Assembly: GCF_900157375.1 (NCBI RefSeq)
Contig: NZ_LT721901.1
Span: 738,365 to 802,364, forward strand
DNA: 64,000 bases
Source: Mycobacterium rhizamassiliense
GTDB lineage: Bacteria > Actinomycetota > Actinomycetes > Mycobacteriales > Mycobacteriaceae
Direction: 5' to 3'
Made by a program: the position numbers and the translations under genes. Positions 42,589 to 52,890 of this stretch are shown in pieces (position 1 is the first letter of the stretch; every line of letters begins with the position of its first letter). The notes beneath the pieces are model-generated. The model was given only the letters and a program-made list of their open reading frames with translations, was not told the DNA's origin and ran no database searches.

Positions 42589-43596
42589 CTATCCGTGCCT
42601 GCTGACGGTGTAGTCGACCAGGGTTTCCAGCGCGTACCGGCCCGGCACGTCGGGCAATAGTTCCAGCTCAGCGCGGGCTTTGGCGGCGTATTGCGCCAGG
42701 AAGTCCTTGGCCTGGCCCATGCCCGCCGACGCGCGCAGCAGCGTCAGGGCCTCGGTCACCGCGTCGTCGTCCTCGACCGGCCCGGCCAGCAGCTCGCGCA
42801 GCCGGTCCCCTTCCGCGCCCGGCTCGCGCAGCGCGTAGACCATCGGCAGCGTGTGCACGCCTTCGCGGATGTCGGTGCCGGGCAGCTTGCCGGACTCATG
42901 CGAGTCGCTGTCGATGTCGATGATGTCGTCGGAGATCTGGAACGCGGTGCCCACGATGCCGCCCAGCCGGCTCAACCGGGCAACCGTCTCGAGGTCGGCA
43001 CCGGAGAACATCGCGCCGAATTCGCCGGCCGCGGAGATCAGGCAGGCCGTCTTCTCGTACACCACCCTCAGGTAGTGCTCGATCGAGTCGACGCCCGCGG
43101 CCGCGCCACGGGTCTCGCGCATCTGCCCCGTCACCAACTGCGCGAAGGTCTCGGCGATGAGCCGCACCGCGTCCGGGCCCAGCCGCGACACCAACCGGGA
43201 CGCCGTCGCGAACAGGTAGTCGCCGGCGAGGATCGCGACGTTGTTACCCCAGCGGACGTTGGCGGTCTCCGCGCCGCGACGCACGGCGGCCTCGTCCATC
43301 ACGTCGTCGTGGTACAGCGTGGCCAGGTGCACCAATTCGATGACCGCGCCGGCGATCGTCACCTCGTCGGCGCCGGGGTTCGGCCCGATCTGCGCGGAGA
43401 GGACGGCGAACAACGGCCGGAACCGCTTACCGCCCGCCTTGAACAAATGGGTCAGGGAGTCGGTCATGATCGCGTCGGCGCTGCCCAGCTCTAAATCCAT
43501 GAGCTGCTCGATCTTCTCGACGCCGTCTCGCACCGTTGCGGCAAACGCGGCGTCGCCGAAATCGAAGCCCGCCACCACCGTCGCCGGAGTCCTCAC
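42589..43596 (-). CDS. grcC1: polyprenyl diphosphate synthase
   Basis: 335 residues from GTG 43596 (VRTPATVVAG), the length recalled for Rv0562; a longer open frame upstream overlaps menJ and is not used. The first Asp-rich motif is LYHDDVMDEA near residue 98, preceded by GGKRFRPLF, and the second is DDIIDIDSDSHESGK near residue 230. It condenses isopentenyl diphosphate into a long prenyl chain, likely for menaquinone side chains given the neighbours. Divergent from menJ with a 15-bp gap, so the two share one promoter region. Confidence 0.92.
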   Translation of the reverse strand: MRTPATVVAGFDFGDAAFAATVRDGVEKIEQLMDLELGSADAIMTDSLTHLFKAGGKRFRPLFAVLSAQIGPNPGADEVTIAGAVIELVHLATLYHDDVMDEAAVRRGAETANVRWGNNVAILAGDYLFATASRLVSRLGPDAVRLIAETFAQLVTGQMRETRGAAAGVDSIEHYLRVVYEKTACLISAAGEFGAMFSGADLETVARLSRLGGIVGTAFQISDDIIDIDSDSHESGKLPGTDIREGVHTLPMVYALREPGAEGDRLRELLAGPVEDDDAVTEALTLLRASAGMGQAKDFLAQYAAKARAELELLPDVPGRYALETLVDYTVSRHG

Positions 43597-43611
43597 CCGA
43601 CCAACATACTG

Positions 43612-44838
43612 GTGAGGGTGAACACTAAGGCGGACGTGGTGGTCGTGGGCGCCGGACCTGCCGGTTCGGCGGCGGCCGCCTGGGCGGCTCGCGCGGGCAA
43701 CGACGTCCTCGTCATCGACTCGGCCAGTTTCCCGCGCGACAAACCGTGCGGCGACGGGCTGACGCCGCGCGCGGTGGCCGAACTGGAACGCCTGGGACTG
43801 GGCGACTGGCTGGACACTCGCATCCGGCATCGCGGGCTGCGGATGAGCGGCTTCGGCGGCCAGATCGAGGTGGATTGGCCCGGCCCGTCCTTCCCGTCCA
43901 CCGGCAGCGCGGTGGCCCGCCTCGAGCTCGACGACCGGATCCGCAAGGTCGCCGAGGAAGCCGGAGCCCGCATGCTGCTCGGCAGCAAAGCCGTTGCCAT
44001 CCAACATGACTCATCCAGGAGAGTGGTCTCGCTGACGCTGGCCGACGGCACCGAGGTCGGCTGCCGCCAGCTGATCGTCGCCGACGGCGCCCGTTCCCCG
44101 CTAGGCCGCAAGCTGGGCCGGCGCTGGCATCAGGAGACGGTGTACGGCGTCGCCGCCCGCGGGTACCTGGCGACGCCGCGCAGCGACGACCCGTGGCTGA
44201 CCTCACACCTGGAGCTGCGCTCGCCCGACGGCGCCGTGCTGCCCGGCTACGGCTGGATTTTCCCGCTGGGCAACGGCGAGGTGAACATCGGCGTCGGCGC
44301 GCTGTCCACGTCGAAGCGGCCCGCCGACCTGGCCCTGCGGCCGCTGATCAACTACTACGCCGACCTGCGCCGCGACGAGTGGGGCTTCGCCGGGAAGCCC
44401 CGGGCGGTGTCGTCGGCGCTGCTGCCGATGGGCGGCGCGGTGTCCGGGGTGGCCGGCCCGAACTGGGTGCTGATCGGCGACGCGGCGGCCTGCGTGAACC
44501 CGCTGAACGGCGAGGGCATCGACTACGGGCTGGAGACCGGCCGGCTGGCCGCCGAGCTGCTGGACGCGCGCGACCTGTCGACGGTGTGGCCGTCGCTGCT
44601 GGAAGGGCATTACGGGCGGGGGTTCTCGGTCGCCCGGCGACTGGCGTTGCTGCTGACGTTCCAGCGCTTCCTGCCGACCACCGGGCCCGTCGCGATGCGG
44701 TCCACGACGTTGATGACGATCGCCGTGCGGGTGATGGCCAACCTGGTCACCGACGACGACGCCGACTGGGTGGCGCGGGCATGGCGCGGCGGCGGTCGGC
44801 TGTCCCGGCTCGTCGATCGCCGAAAACCCTTTAACTGA
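43612..44838 (+). CDS. menJ: menaquinone beta-isoprenyl reductase (Rv0561c-like)
   Basis: 408 residues, matching Rv0561c. The FAD site DVVVVGAGPAGSAAAAW opens the protein, PRDKPCGDGLTPRAV is the geranylgeranyl-reductase-type motif, and NWVLIGDAAACVNPLNGEGIDYG near residue 285 is the second FAD motif. The M. tuberculosis enzyme saturates one double bond of the menaquinone side chain, producing MK-9(II-H2). Start at 43612 (GTG) keeps the full N-terminus. It diverges from grcC1, fitting a shared quinone role. Confidence 0.92.
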   Translation: MRVNTKADVVVVGAGPAGSAAAAWAARAGNDVLVIDSASFPRDKPCGDGLTPRAVAELERLGLGDWLDTRIRHRGLRMSGFGGQIEVDWPGPSFPSTGSAVARLELDDRIRKVAEEAGARMLLGSKAVAIQHDSSRRVVSLTLADGTEVGCRQLIVADGARSPLGRKLGRRWHQETVYGVAARGYLATPRSDDPWLTSHLELRSPDGAVLPGYGWIFPLGNGEVNIGVGALSTSKRPADLALRPLINYYADLRRDEWGFAGKPRAVSSALLPMGGAVSGVAGPNWVLIGDAAACVNPLNGEGIDYGLETGRLAAELLDARDLSTVWPSLLEGHYGRGFSVARRLALLLTFQRFLPTTGPVAMRSTTLMTIAVRVMANLVTDDDADWVARAWRGGGRLSRLVDRRKPFN

Positions 44839-45597
<759 letters not shown>

Positions 45598-45641
45598 TCA
45601 TCCGCGAGACCGAGTCATTGTCGAGGTGTATAGTCCGGCTA

Positions 45642-46028
45642 ATGAGGGGTACCAAGCTGCTTACCAGTGCTGTCATGGCCGCGGCCGCAATTGGGCTGGC
45701 CGCGCCGGCACTGGCCGACCCAGCGAATCCGCCGATCCCGACGCCCAGGACGCCGTCGCCGCCCAGTGACTACGACGCGCCGTTCAAGAACACCGTCAAC
45801 AGCTTCGGCATCTACCAGCCGCAGGACCAGCTCGCTTGGCTCGGCAAGATCACCTGCGACCGGTTGGGCCGGGGCGTGGACCACGACGCACGCCAGTCGG
45901 CCACCTTCATCCAGCGCAACCTGCCGCGGGGTACCACCGAGGGCCAGTCACTGCAGTTCCTCGGCGCGGCCGTCGACCACTACTGCCCCGACCAGGTCGG
46001 CGTAGTGCAGGCGGCGGGTAACCACTAA
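45642..46028 (+). CDS. secreted DUF732-type protein (Rv0559c-like)
   Basis: 128 residues from ATG 45642. A signal peptide (MRGTKLLTSAVMAAAAIGLAA ending at ALADP) precedes a Pro-rich linker and a small domain with two Cys (ITCDRLGRG, DHYCPDQVG) that may form a disulfide; FIQRNLPRGTTEGQSLQFLG is the conserved block. In M. tuberculosis Rv0559c follows the inducible Rv0560c and is co-expressed. Function unknown. Slightly longer than the ~112 residues I recall, by a Pro/Thr insert after the signal. Confidence 0.85.
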   Translation: MRGTKLLTSAVMAAAAIGLAAPALADPANPPIPTPRTPSPPSDYDAPFKNTVNSFGIYQPQDQLAWLGKITCDRLGRGVDHDARQSATFIQRNLPRGTTEGQSLQFLGAAVDHYCPDQVGVVQAAGNH

Positions 46029-46035
46029 GCGCGAA

Positions 46036-46728
46036 TTACCGCAGCGGCTTATGCGCGGCGTGTAACGCCACGATGCCGCCGGTCAGATTGCGCCACTGCA
46101 CTCCGGTCCAGCCTGCCTGGGCGATCTGGTTCGCCAGCGTCGCCTGGTCCGGCCAGGCCCGGATGGATTCCGCGAGATACACGTAAGCCTCGGGGTTGCT
46201 CGACACCGCGGTCGCCACCCGGGGCAGCGCCTGCATCAGGTACTCCTTGTAGACCGTGGCGAACAGACCGTTGGTGGGCGTGGAGAATTCGCACACCACC
46301 AACCGCCCGCCGGGCCGGGTGACGCGGACCATTTCGCGCAACCCGGCCAGGGTGTCGACGACGTTGCGCAGCCCGAAGCTGATGGTGACCGCGTCGAAGA
46401 CGCCGTCACCGAACGGCAGCTTGGTCGCGTCCCCGGCCACCTTCGGCACCTTGCGCGCACCACCGGCCGCGAGCATCCCGACCGAAAAGTCCGCCGCCAC
46501 ACACCATGCACCGGACTTGCCCAGCTCCACGGTGGACACCGCCGTGCCCGCGGCCAGGTCGAGCACCTTGTGCCCCGGCTTGATTCGCAGCGCCGAACGG
46601 GTGGCGCGGCGCCAATGACGATCCTGGCCCAGCGACAGCACGGTGTTGGTCAGGTCGTAGCGGCGAGCGACGCCGTCGAACATCGACGCAACATCACGGG
46701 GATCCTTGTCCAGCGCCGCACGACTCAC
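46036..46728 (-). CDS. menG: demethylmenaquinone methyltransferase
   Basis: 230 residues from GTG 46728 ([18 protein letters not shown]). Motif [16 protein letters not shown], then [20 protein letters not shown] and FGLRNVVD, the UbiE/MenG signature. It methylates demethylmenaquinone to menaquinone, the last ring step. An open frame extends upstream but is not homologous, and the chosen start equals the family N-terminus. Its stop faces the Rv0559c-like gene 7 bp away. Confidence 0.94.
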   Translation of the reverse strand: MSRAALDKDPRDVASMFDGVARRYDLTNTVLSLGQDRHWRRATRSALRIKPGHKVLDLAAGTAVSTVELGKSGAWCVAADFSVGMLAAGGARKVPKVAGDATKLPFGDGVFDAVTISFGLRNVVDTLAGLREMVRVTRPGGRLVVCEFSTPTNGLFATVYKEYLMQALPRVATAVSSNPEAYVYLAESIRAWPDQATLANQIAQAGWTGVQWRNLTGGIVALHAAHKPLR

Positions 46729-46792
46729 AACCTGAACGCTACCTTGAGCCCCACGCGGGAATTCGGCGCCGGCGGATGCGTTGCACTTGCCC

Positions 46793-47617
46793 GTGAGCGA
46801 AAAAGTTTGGTTTATCACCGGTACATCGCGTGGATTCGGACGGTCCTGGGCGGTCGCGGCGCTGGAGCGCGGCGACAAGGTGGCCGCGACGGCGCGCAAC
46901 ACCGCCTCGCTGGACGACCTGGCCCAGAAATACGGCGACGCCCTGCTGCCGATCCAATTGGACGTGACCGATCGCGAGGCGGACTTCGCCGCGGTCAAGC
47001 ACGCCCACGACCACTTCGGCCGGCTGGACATCGTCGTCAACAACGCCGGCTACGGGCACTTCGGGTTCGTCGAGGAACTCTCCGAGCGGGATGCCCGCGA
47101 TCAGCTGGAGACCAATGTGTTCGGCGCGCTGTGGATCACCCAGGCCGCGCTGCCGTACCTGCGCGCGCAGCGCAGCGGGCACATCATTCAGGTGTCGTCG
47201 ATCGGCGGCATCACCGCGTTCCCGTTAGTCGGCATCTACCACGCGTCGAAGTGGGCGCTGGAAGGCTTCTCGCAGGCGCTGGCTTTAGAGGTCGCGCCCT
47301 TCGGCGTGTACGTCACGCTGATCGAGCCGGGCGGCTTCGACACCGACTGGTCGGGGCCCTCGGCCAGACACTCCGACCCGCTGCCCGACTACGACGAGGT
47401 GCGCGCCGCGGTGCAAGCCGAGCGCAGCAAGCGATGGGCCAGCCCCGGCAATCCCGAGGCTTCGGCGGCCGCCCTGCTCAAGGTTGTGGATGCCGAAAAC
47501 CCGCCGCTGCGCGTATTTTTCGGCGCCTCGCCGCTAGCGACGGCCAAGGCCGACTACGAGAGCCGGCTACGCAACTGGGAGCAGTGGCAGTCCGTCGCCG
47601 AGCTGGCGCAGGGCTGA
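46793..47617 (+). CDS. short-chain dehydrogenase/reductase
   Basis: 274 residues from GTG 46793 ([19 protein letters not shown]). The cofactor motif [14 protein letters not shown] near residue 84, the catalytic Ser in VSSIGGI and YHASK with Tyr and Lys near residue 153 are all present; [10 protein letters not shown] is the usual post-active-site segment. Substrate unknown. It diverges from menG with a 64-bp gap and is not part of the M. tuberculosis block as I recall, so it is a local insertion. Confidence 0.88.
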   Translation: MSEKVWFITGTSRGFGRSWAVAALERGDKVAATARNTASLDDLAQKYGDALLPIQLDVTDREADFAAVKHAHDHFGRLDIVVNNAGYGHFGFVEELSERDARDQLETNVFGALWITQAALPYLRAQRSGHIIQVSSIGGITAFPLVGIYHASKWALEGFSQALALEVAPFGVYVTLIEPGGFDTDWSGPSARHSDPLPDYDEVRAAVQAERSKRWASPGNPEASAAALLKVVDAENPPLRVFFGASPLATAKADYESRLRNWEQWQSVAELAQG

Positions 47618-47621
47618 CCCG

Positions 47622-47643
47622 GCGGCGCTACGCGTAGCGCCGC
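47622..47643. terminator. 22-bp perfect palindrome between convergent genes
   Basis: GCGGCGCTACG and its exact complement CGTAGCGCCGC adjoin at 47622-47643, at the ends of the dehydrogenase (stop 47617) and the glycosyltransferase (stop 47628, inside the palindrome). As RNA either strand folds into a stem with a minimal loop, so it probably ends transcription from both sides. Confidence 0.6.
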
Positions 47644-48779
47644 AGCGAGGTGCGCGCCTTGACTCGCGCGTAGGGCGACTGCACGGCCCAGTAGTGGCCA
47701 AGCAACTCGTCGCAGATGGCCGGCCAGCTGCGCTCCAGCACACTGCGCCGCGCTGCCTGCGAATAGCGTTGGCGCTCTTCGAGCAAGTGCGCGACGGCGC
47801 CAGGCAGCCGCGACTCGAACTCGTTGACGGGCAATAGCAGCCCGGTGCGCCAAGGTGTTACCAAATCGCGTGGGCCGCCGGCGTCCGGAGCGACGACGGG
47901 CAGCCCCGAGGCCAGCGCTTCCTGCACCACCTGGCAGAACGTCTCGTGTTCTCCGGCGTGCACGAAAACGTCCATGCTGGCGTAGGCCGCGGCGAGCTCC
48001 TCACGATAAAGCGCGCCGGTGAAAATAGCTGAGGGCATTGCGGATTGGAGCTTCTCCCGGTCGACGCCGTCGCCGACGATGACGACCTGCACCGCACCGC
48101 CGGCCGCCAGCGTGGCGAGCCGTTCGACATGCTTCTCCGGCGCGAGGCGGCCGACGAATCCGACGATCGGCTTGTGGTCGGGCGACCAGCGCCGGCGCAG
48201 AGCCTCGTCGCGCGCCGACGGCGCAAAGCCGAGCATGTCGACGCCGCGCGCCCACTTGTGCACCCGCGGAAAGCCATGAGCGGCAAGTGATTCCACCGTT
48301 GCGGTGGAGGGCGCCAGGGTGCGGTCGGCGAGGCGGTGCAGGTTTCGGAACCACGCCCACGCCACCCGCGTCATCACCCCGATGCCGTAGCTTTCGGCGA
48401 AACCGGGCACGTCGGTTTGATACACCGCAACGGTCGGTACCCCGAGGTAGCGGGCGGCGTGCAGCCCGCCGTAGCCCAGCAGCGCCGGCGACGCGAGGTG
48501 CACCACGTCCGGATCGAACTTGCGCATTACCTTCAGCATTCGGGGCATGGGCACCCCGAGCGGCAGCGTGGTCACCTTGGGGAACATGCGCGACGGCACC
48601 CGATGCACCGGGACCCCGTCGTGCATGCGGTCCGCGCGGGGCTCGCCCGGCGGGTTGTCAGGAGCGATGACGAGAGCCTCGTGACCGTTTCGGCGTAGAT
48701 GCTCGAGCACTCGTAGCACCGAGTTACTGACACCATTGACATGCGGGAGGAATGATTCTGCGACGATCGCAACGCGCAC
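47628..48779 (-). CDS. mgtA: GDP-mannose-dependent glycosyltransferase (GT4)
   Basis: 383 residues from GTG 48779 ([20 protein letters not shown]), the start equivalent to Rv0557. GT-B glycosyltransferase with the N-terminal Gly-rich acceptor loop and the C-terminal donor site: [16 protein letters not shown], and [27 protein letters not shown] carrying the E-x7-E motif. The Corynebacterium/mycobacterial enzyme (MgtA, also called PimB') uses GDP-mannose to build mannosylated glycolipids in the cytosol. A longer frame to 48827 adds no conserved residues. Confidence 0.92.
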   Translation of the reverse strand: MRVAIVAESFLPHVNGVSNSVLRVLEHLRRNGHEALVIAPDNPPGEPRADRMHDGVPVHRVPSRMFPKVTTLPLGVPMPRMLKVMRKFDPDVVHLASPALLGYGGLHAARYLGVPTVAVYQTDVPGFAESYGIGVMTRVAWAWFRNLHRLADRTLAPSTATVESLAAHGFPRVHKWARGVDMLGFAPSARDEALRRRWSPDHKPIVGFVGRLAPEKHVERLATLAAGGAVQVVIVGDGVDREKLQSAMPSAIFTGALYREELAAAYASMDVFVHAGEHETFCQVVQEALASGLPVVAPDAGGPRDLVTPWRTGLLLPVNEFESRLPGAVAHLLEERQRYSQAARRSVLERSWPAICDELLGHYWAVQSPYARVKARTSLRRYA

Positions 48780-48856
48780 ACCACTACGGTGGCAGCGTTG
48801 GCTGTCGCTAAGGTTGCCGACGGGCATACAGGGCGCGAAATCTCCTGGTCAACAAG

Positions 48857-49381
48857 CTATGAACTTTCGGTGGCCACATTCTTGACCTCGGCGCGCCGGT
48901 CCAGTCGTTTGTCCAGCAGCGCCAGTCCTACCAGCGTAATCACCGCGACCAGCCACGCAACCACCGCGATGGACCCCGCCGGGATGATCGCCAGCCCCGC
49001 GGTCCGGTGCTGCACCCGGACCAGGTTCGGGTTGTTCTTGTTGTATTCGACGTATATCCGCATGCCCGTGGATAATTCGGACGGATATAACACACCGAGC
49101 TCGGGGCGGTAGGTCACCCGCTCGGGTGTGACGAATTCAATAGTGGAGCGGCGCGGCCCGGCGCTGAGCACCTCGGCCTGCGCCACACCCTTATTCCGTT
49201 GAATCGCAAGGTCGTCGCGCCAGGCACCCGCGACGAGCAAAACGGACTGCAGCGTGATCAACCCCGTGACGATCAGCACCATGATTCGCACCCACCGCAA
49301 CACTGCCCGGGGCCGGGTGTCCAGCGGTTCATCGCTGCGGCCGTGGATCAAGAGGCGCAGCAATGCCTTTGGCGATCTCAC
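48857..49381 (-). CDS. membrane protein (Rv0556-like, DUF3592-type)
   Basis: 174 residues from GTG 49381, which overlaps the menD stop (GTGA). A membrane helix near residues 30-50 ([22 protein letters not shown]) and one near 135-160 ([25 protein letters not shown]) flank an extracytoplasmic domain of about 85 residues with a beta pattern ([33 protein letters not shown]). Function unknown. Its fixed place after menD in mycobacteria and the overlap suggest co-translation. Confidence 0.87.
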   Translation of the reverse strand: MRSPKALLRLLIHGRSDEPLDTRPRAVLRWVRIMVLIVTGLITLQSVLLVAGAWRDDLAIQRNKGVAQAEVLSAGPRRSTIEFVTPERVTYRPELGVLYPSELSTGMRIYVEYNKNNPNLVRVQHRTAGLAIIPAGSIAVVAWLVAVITLVGLALLDKRLDRRAEVKNVATESS

Positions 49382-51036
49382 AGGGCGGCTCTGATGGAGG
49401 CGTGCAATTGCCGCAGCGAGGAGCGGTCTGCCTTGACCTCCAATACCCGCATGCCCGTAGTGGATTCGTTGAGCGCGGCGTCCAGCTCGCCGACCTCGAT
49501 CTGTCGGCTCTCCACGTGGTAGGCGCGACACAGCGCGCCCACATCCACGTCGTGCGGGGTGCCGAAGACTCGCGACGACACGTCGGAAAACCTCGGGTCT
49601 CCCTGCTCCAGCAATTCGAAGATGCCGCCGCCGTTGTCGTTGGACACCACGATGGTCAGGTGCTTCGGCGTGGGCTCGGTGGGGCCGATCAGCAGCCCCG
49701 AGCTGTCGTGGACGAAGGTCAGGTCACCGATCAGCGCGATGGTGCGCGCCGGACTGCCCGAAGTGCCGGTGCGCTCGTGGGCCAGCGCCGCCCCGATCGC
49801 GGTCGACACGGTGCCGTCGATGCCGGCGACGCCCCGATTGGACCGGACCTTGATGCCGTCGGTGGACAGGCCGACCAGCGCGGCGTCGCGAACCGGGTTG
49901 GACGCGCCGAGCACCAGCTGGTCGCCGATCCGCAGCGCGTCGGCCACGGCGGCCGCGACGTGCAGGCCGGTGGTCAGCGGGTGGGCCGCCAGCTGGTCGC
50001 GGACCGCGGCGAGCGCGTGGCCATTCAGCTCCGCGCACCGCCGCAGCCACGCCGGATCGGGCGTGCCGGAGGTGATCACGCGGGTGCCGGTGGCCTGCGA
50101 GTTGCCCGACACGTCCGGCCAGCGCGGCCCGGTGGTGAGCGCGTACACCGGCACCTGCGGGTCGGCCAGCAGCGCGGACACCGGGCGGTGCAGGGTCGGG
50201 CGGCCGAGCATTATCACCTGCTTCGGGCGCAGCAACGGCAGCGCCAGCGGGTGCAGCGGGTTACCCCCCGATGGCGGGTAGGGCGCGGTCGGTTCGGCCA
50301 CGGTCGGCAGCTGGGTCAGGTTGGGATGCACGCCCGCGCCATGCCCCGCGATGACGACGGTGTCGACGGACACGTCGATGTCCAGCGGCTGGTCGAACGT
50401 GACCGGTGGCGTGTACGTCCACGGCTTGCCGTCGGGGCGTCCCGGCGGGATCGCCACGCCGTGCGGTTCGGGGTCCGGCACCAGGGGCTCGCGCAGCGGG
50501 ATGTCGAAGTGCACCGGGCCGGCGTTGGCGGAGCGAGAACCCATGGCGGCGGCCAACACTCGGCAGGTGGCCGATCGCCAGGTGGCGTTGAGCGCATCCA
50601 GCCGCTCGGGTGAGTCCTCGGCCAGGCCCAGGCTGATGGTGGCCCGGACCTGGGTGCCGAAGTAGCCGAGCTGTTCCATGGTCTGGTTGGCGCCGGTGCC
50701 GAGCAGTTCGTAGGGCCGGTTGGCGGACAACACAATCAACGGCACCCGCGCGTAGTTGGCCTCGACGACGGCCGGCCCGAGATTGGCCACGGCGGTGCCG
50801 GACGTCATCGCGATGCAGACCGGCGCGCCCGCGGCAATGGCCAGGCCGATGGCCAGATATCCCGCGGTGCGCTCGTCGATGCGCACGTGCAACCGGACCC
50901 GCCCCTCGCGGTCGGCATCCTGCAACGCGAAGGCCAGCGGCGCGTTCCGCGAGCCGGGACACAGCACGACGTCCCGGACGCCGCCGCGAATCAGCTCGTC
51001 AACGACAATGCGGGCCTGCGTCGTCGACGGGTTCAT
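49378..51036 (-). CDS. menD: SEPHCHC synthase
   Basis: 552 residues, two fewer than recalled for Rv0555. Thiamine-diphosphate enzyme that joins 2-oxoglutarate to isochorismate, the committed menaquinone step. The catalytic Glu lies in [17 protein letters not shown] near residue 55, [20 protein letters not shown] is the conserved pyrimidine-domain block, and [16 protein letters not shown] near residue 440 is the diphosphate-binding site. ATG 51036. A hairpin lies between bpoC and this start. Confidence 0.95.
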   Translation of the reverse strand: MNPSTTQARIVVDELIRGGVRDVVLCPGSRNAPLAFALQDADREGRVRLHVRIDERTAGYLAIGLAIAAGAPVCIAMTSGTAVANLGPAVVEANYARVPLIVLSANRPYELLGTGANQTMEQLGYFGTQVRATISLGLAEDSPERLDALNATWRSATCRVLAAAMGSRSANAGPVHFDIPLREPLVPDPEPHGVAIPPGRPDGKPWTYTPPVTFDQPLDIDVSVDTVVIAGHGAGVHPNLTQLPTVAEPTAPYPPSGGNPLHPLALPLLRPKQVIMLGRPTLHRPVSALLADPQVPVYALTTGPRWPDVSGNSQATGTRVITSGTPDPAWLRRCAELNGHALAAVRDQLAAHPLTTGLHVAAAVADALRIGDQLVLGASNPVRDAALVGLSTDGIKVRSNRGVAGIDGTVSTAIGAALAHERTGTSGSPARTIALIGDLTFVHDSSGLLIGPTEPTPKHLTIVVSNDNGGGIFELLEQGDPRFSDVSSRVFGTPHDVDVGALCRAYHVESRQIEVGELDAALNESTTGMRVLEVKADRSSLRQLHASIRAAL

Positions 51037-51104
51037 GTCTACAGGGTGTCACAGCGGGGTTTGTGGCCATCGAACGTGGAGTTATTGGGCTGAATCGCCA
51101 CGCT

Positions 51105-51132
51105 TTCGCCCAAAAAGTCGACGTTGGGCGAA
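51105..51132 (-). terminator. hairpin between bpoC and menD
   Basis: TTCGCCCAA (51105-51113) and TTGGGCGAA (51124-51132) pair over 9 bp with a 10-nt loop, directly after the bpoC stop and before menD on the same strand. It could end or attenuate read-through from the menC-bpoC unit into menD, or be an mRNA-processing site. Confidence 0.5.
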
Positions 51133-51133
51133 G

Positions 51134-51922
51134 TTAGGACTTGGCGCTGGCGAAGAACTGCAGCGCCGCGTTGTTGACCGCCTCCGGCCGCTCCAGGAAC
51201 CCGAGGTGCCCGGCGTCAGGGATCTGCAGGTAGCGCCCGTTGGGCAGGGCGGAGGCGACCTCACGCCCGAGGTGTGGCGGCGTCACCACGTCGTCGGAGA
51301 ACCCCATCACGAGCACCGGCGCGGCGATGCTGCGGTAGGCGGGCAGGCGGTTGTCCTTCGGCGAGACACCGAGTTGAGTGCGCAACCCCGCGGTGCGCTG
51401 CACCGGCCACGTGCTGAACATGGTGAACCAGTCCGCGATCGCCGCGTCGTCGTTGATCGTCTTGCGCGAAAAGCTTTCCAGGATGCGGACTTTCGCCTCA
51501 TAGGCGGGCGGCAGACTGATACCGGAGCCGTAGAGCTCGTCCTCGGCGTCGTGAAAGGACTGGCGGGCCTTGTCCAGGCGGCCGCGGGTGGCCATCAGCA
51601 CGGCGGCGGTGACCAGGTCGGGCCGGGCCACCATCAGCTCCTGGGCGATGAACGCGCCCATCGACACCCCGACGATGCGCGCCGGCGCGGCGTTTAGGGA
51701 TTCGATCAGGGCGGCGGTGTCGGCGACCATGGTTTGCGTGGTGAAGCCCTCGGCGCTTCCGGTGGCGCCGATGCCGCGATTGTCGAACGTGATGACGCGG
51801 TATCCCGCCTGCAGGAAGGCCGGAACCTGATGCGGCAGCCAGGTGCGGCCCGGCCCGCCTTGGCCGGCGATGAACACCACGGGGTCACCGGACCCGCGGT
51901 CGTCGTAAGCCAGATTGGTCAC
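51134..51922 (-). CDS. bpoC: alpha/beta hydrolase BpoC (Rv0554-like)
   Basis: 262 residues from the GTG at 51922 that overlaps the menC stop (GTGA), the length recalled for Rv0554. Alpha/beta hydrolase with oxyanion segment VVFIAGQGGPGR, FDNRGIGATG, the nucleophile elbow VGVSMGAFIA near residue 97, Asp in GFSDDVVTPP and His in DAGHLGF. Annotated as a non-haem bromoperoxidase, but its place between menC and menD suggested MenH; published tests on the M. tuberculosis protein did not support that, as I recall. True substrate unknown. Confidence 0.88.
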   Translation of the reverse strand: MTNLAYDDRGSGDPVVFIAGQGGPGRTWLPHQVPAFLQAGYRVITFDNRGIGATGSAEGFTTQTMVADTAALIESLNAAPARIVGVSMGAFIAQELMVARPDLVTAAVLMATRGRLDKARQSFHDAEDELYGSGISLPPAYEAKVRILESFSRKTINDDAAIADWFTMFSTWPVQRTAGLRTQLGVSPKDNRLPAYRSIAAPVLVMGFSDDVVTPPHLGREVASALPNGRYLQIPDAGHLGFLERPEAVNNAALQFFASAKS

Positions 51923-52890
51923 CCGGACGACGGTACAAGCAGCGGGTAGCAGGCCTTGACCCGGTCGATCCACCACTGCCGCCGCTCCGGCGGGGCCGCC
52001 AGCGCCTGCAAGCGCGCCGGATCCGGCGTCACCGGCCCGACCGCCAGGCCGCCGTCGAGGGGCGCGGCGAACTCGGCGACGTCGTCCACGAACAGCCCGC
52101 CGGTGCCCAGCCCGCAGGCGTGGTCCAGCCGCGGCAGCGCCGCCGCCGCGCTCAGCCCGGCGGCGATCCCGACCGCCGTGTCCAGCGCGCTGGACACCAC
52201 GACGGGGATGTCGATCTGCGCGGCGATGCCGAGCATCGCCGAAATGCCGCCCAGCGGAGCGACTTTGAGCACCGCGATGTCGGCTGCCCCGGCGCGGACC
52301 ACGGCCAGCGGGTCGTCGGCCTTGCGGATGCTTTCGTCGGCGGCGATCGGCACGTCGACCCTTCGGCGCAGCGCGGCGAGCTCGTCGACGGTTGCGCAGG
52401 GCTGTTCGAGGTATTCCAGCGGCCCGTCGGCGGTCAGCGCGGCCGCGGCCCGCGCCGCCTGCTCGACCGTCCAGCCGCCGTTGGCGTCGACCCGCACGGT
52501 TTCGACCAGTTCGCGCACCGCGCTGACCCGCTCGACGTCGTCGGCCAGCGTCTGCCCCGGCTCGGCGACCTTGACCTTCGCCGTGCGGGCGCCCGGAAAG
52601 CGCGCCAGCACCTCGGGGACCTGGGCGGCGGCCACGGCGGGCACGGTGGCGTTGATCGGGATGCGCTCGCGGCGCGCCGGCGGCGGCTGCCGGTAGGCGC
52701 CCTCGATGCCGGCGGCGAGCCAGTGCGCGGCCTCCGGCGGCTCGTATTCGAGGAACGCCCCGAATTCGCCCCAGCCCGCCGGGCCCTCGATCAGGGCGAC
52801 TTCGCGCGTCGTGATGCCGCGGAAGCGCACCCGCATCGGCAGGGCCACCACATGCAGTCGGTCCAGCAGCTCCGCGAGCGCCGGCGTCAC
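51919..52890 (-). CDS. menC: o-succinylbenzoate synthase
   Basis: 323 residues from the GTG that overlaps the amidohydrolase stop (GTGA). Enolase-superfamily enzyme dehydrating SHCHC to o-succinylbenzoate. RTAKVKVAEPGQ near residue 105 holds the KxK acid/base Lys, VRVDANGGWT, EYLEQPC and AADESIRK give the three metal ligands Asp, Glu, Asp, and VLKVAPLGGI holds the second catalytic Lys. A much longer open frame upstream is the shadow of the amidohydrolase gene and is not used. Confidence 0.94.
   Translation of the reverse strand: MTPALAELLDRLHVVALPMRVRFRGITTREVALIEGPAGWGEFGAFLEYEPPEAAHWLAAGIEGAYRQPPPARRERIPINATVPAVAAAQVPEVLARFPGARTAKVKVAEPGQTLADDVERVSAVRELVETVRVDANGGWTVEQAARAAAALTADGPLEYLEQPCATVDELAALRRRVDVPIAADESIRKADDPLAVVRAGAADIAVLKVAPLGGISAMLGIAAQIDIPVVVSSALDTAVGIAAGLSAAAALPRLDHACGLGTGGLFVDDVAEFAAPLDGGLAVGPVTPDPARLQALAAPPERRQWWIDRVKACYPLLVPSSG

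Noticed and set aside
42589..44007. A longer form of the prenyl diphosphate synthase.
   Set aside because: The added 137 residues overlap menJ on the other strand and do not resemble the family; GTG 43596 gives the normal 335 residues.
51134..51922. Naming the BpoC-like gene menH.
   Set aside because: Position suggests it, but published tests of the M. tuberculosis orthologue did not support MenH activity as I recall, so the neutral name is kept.
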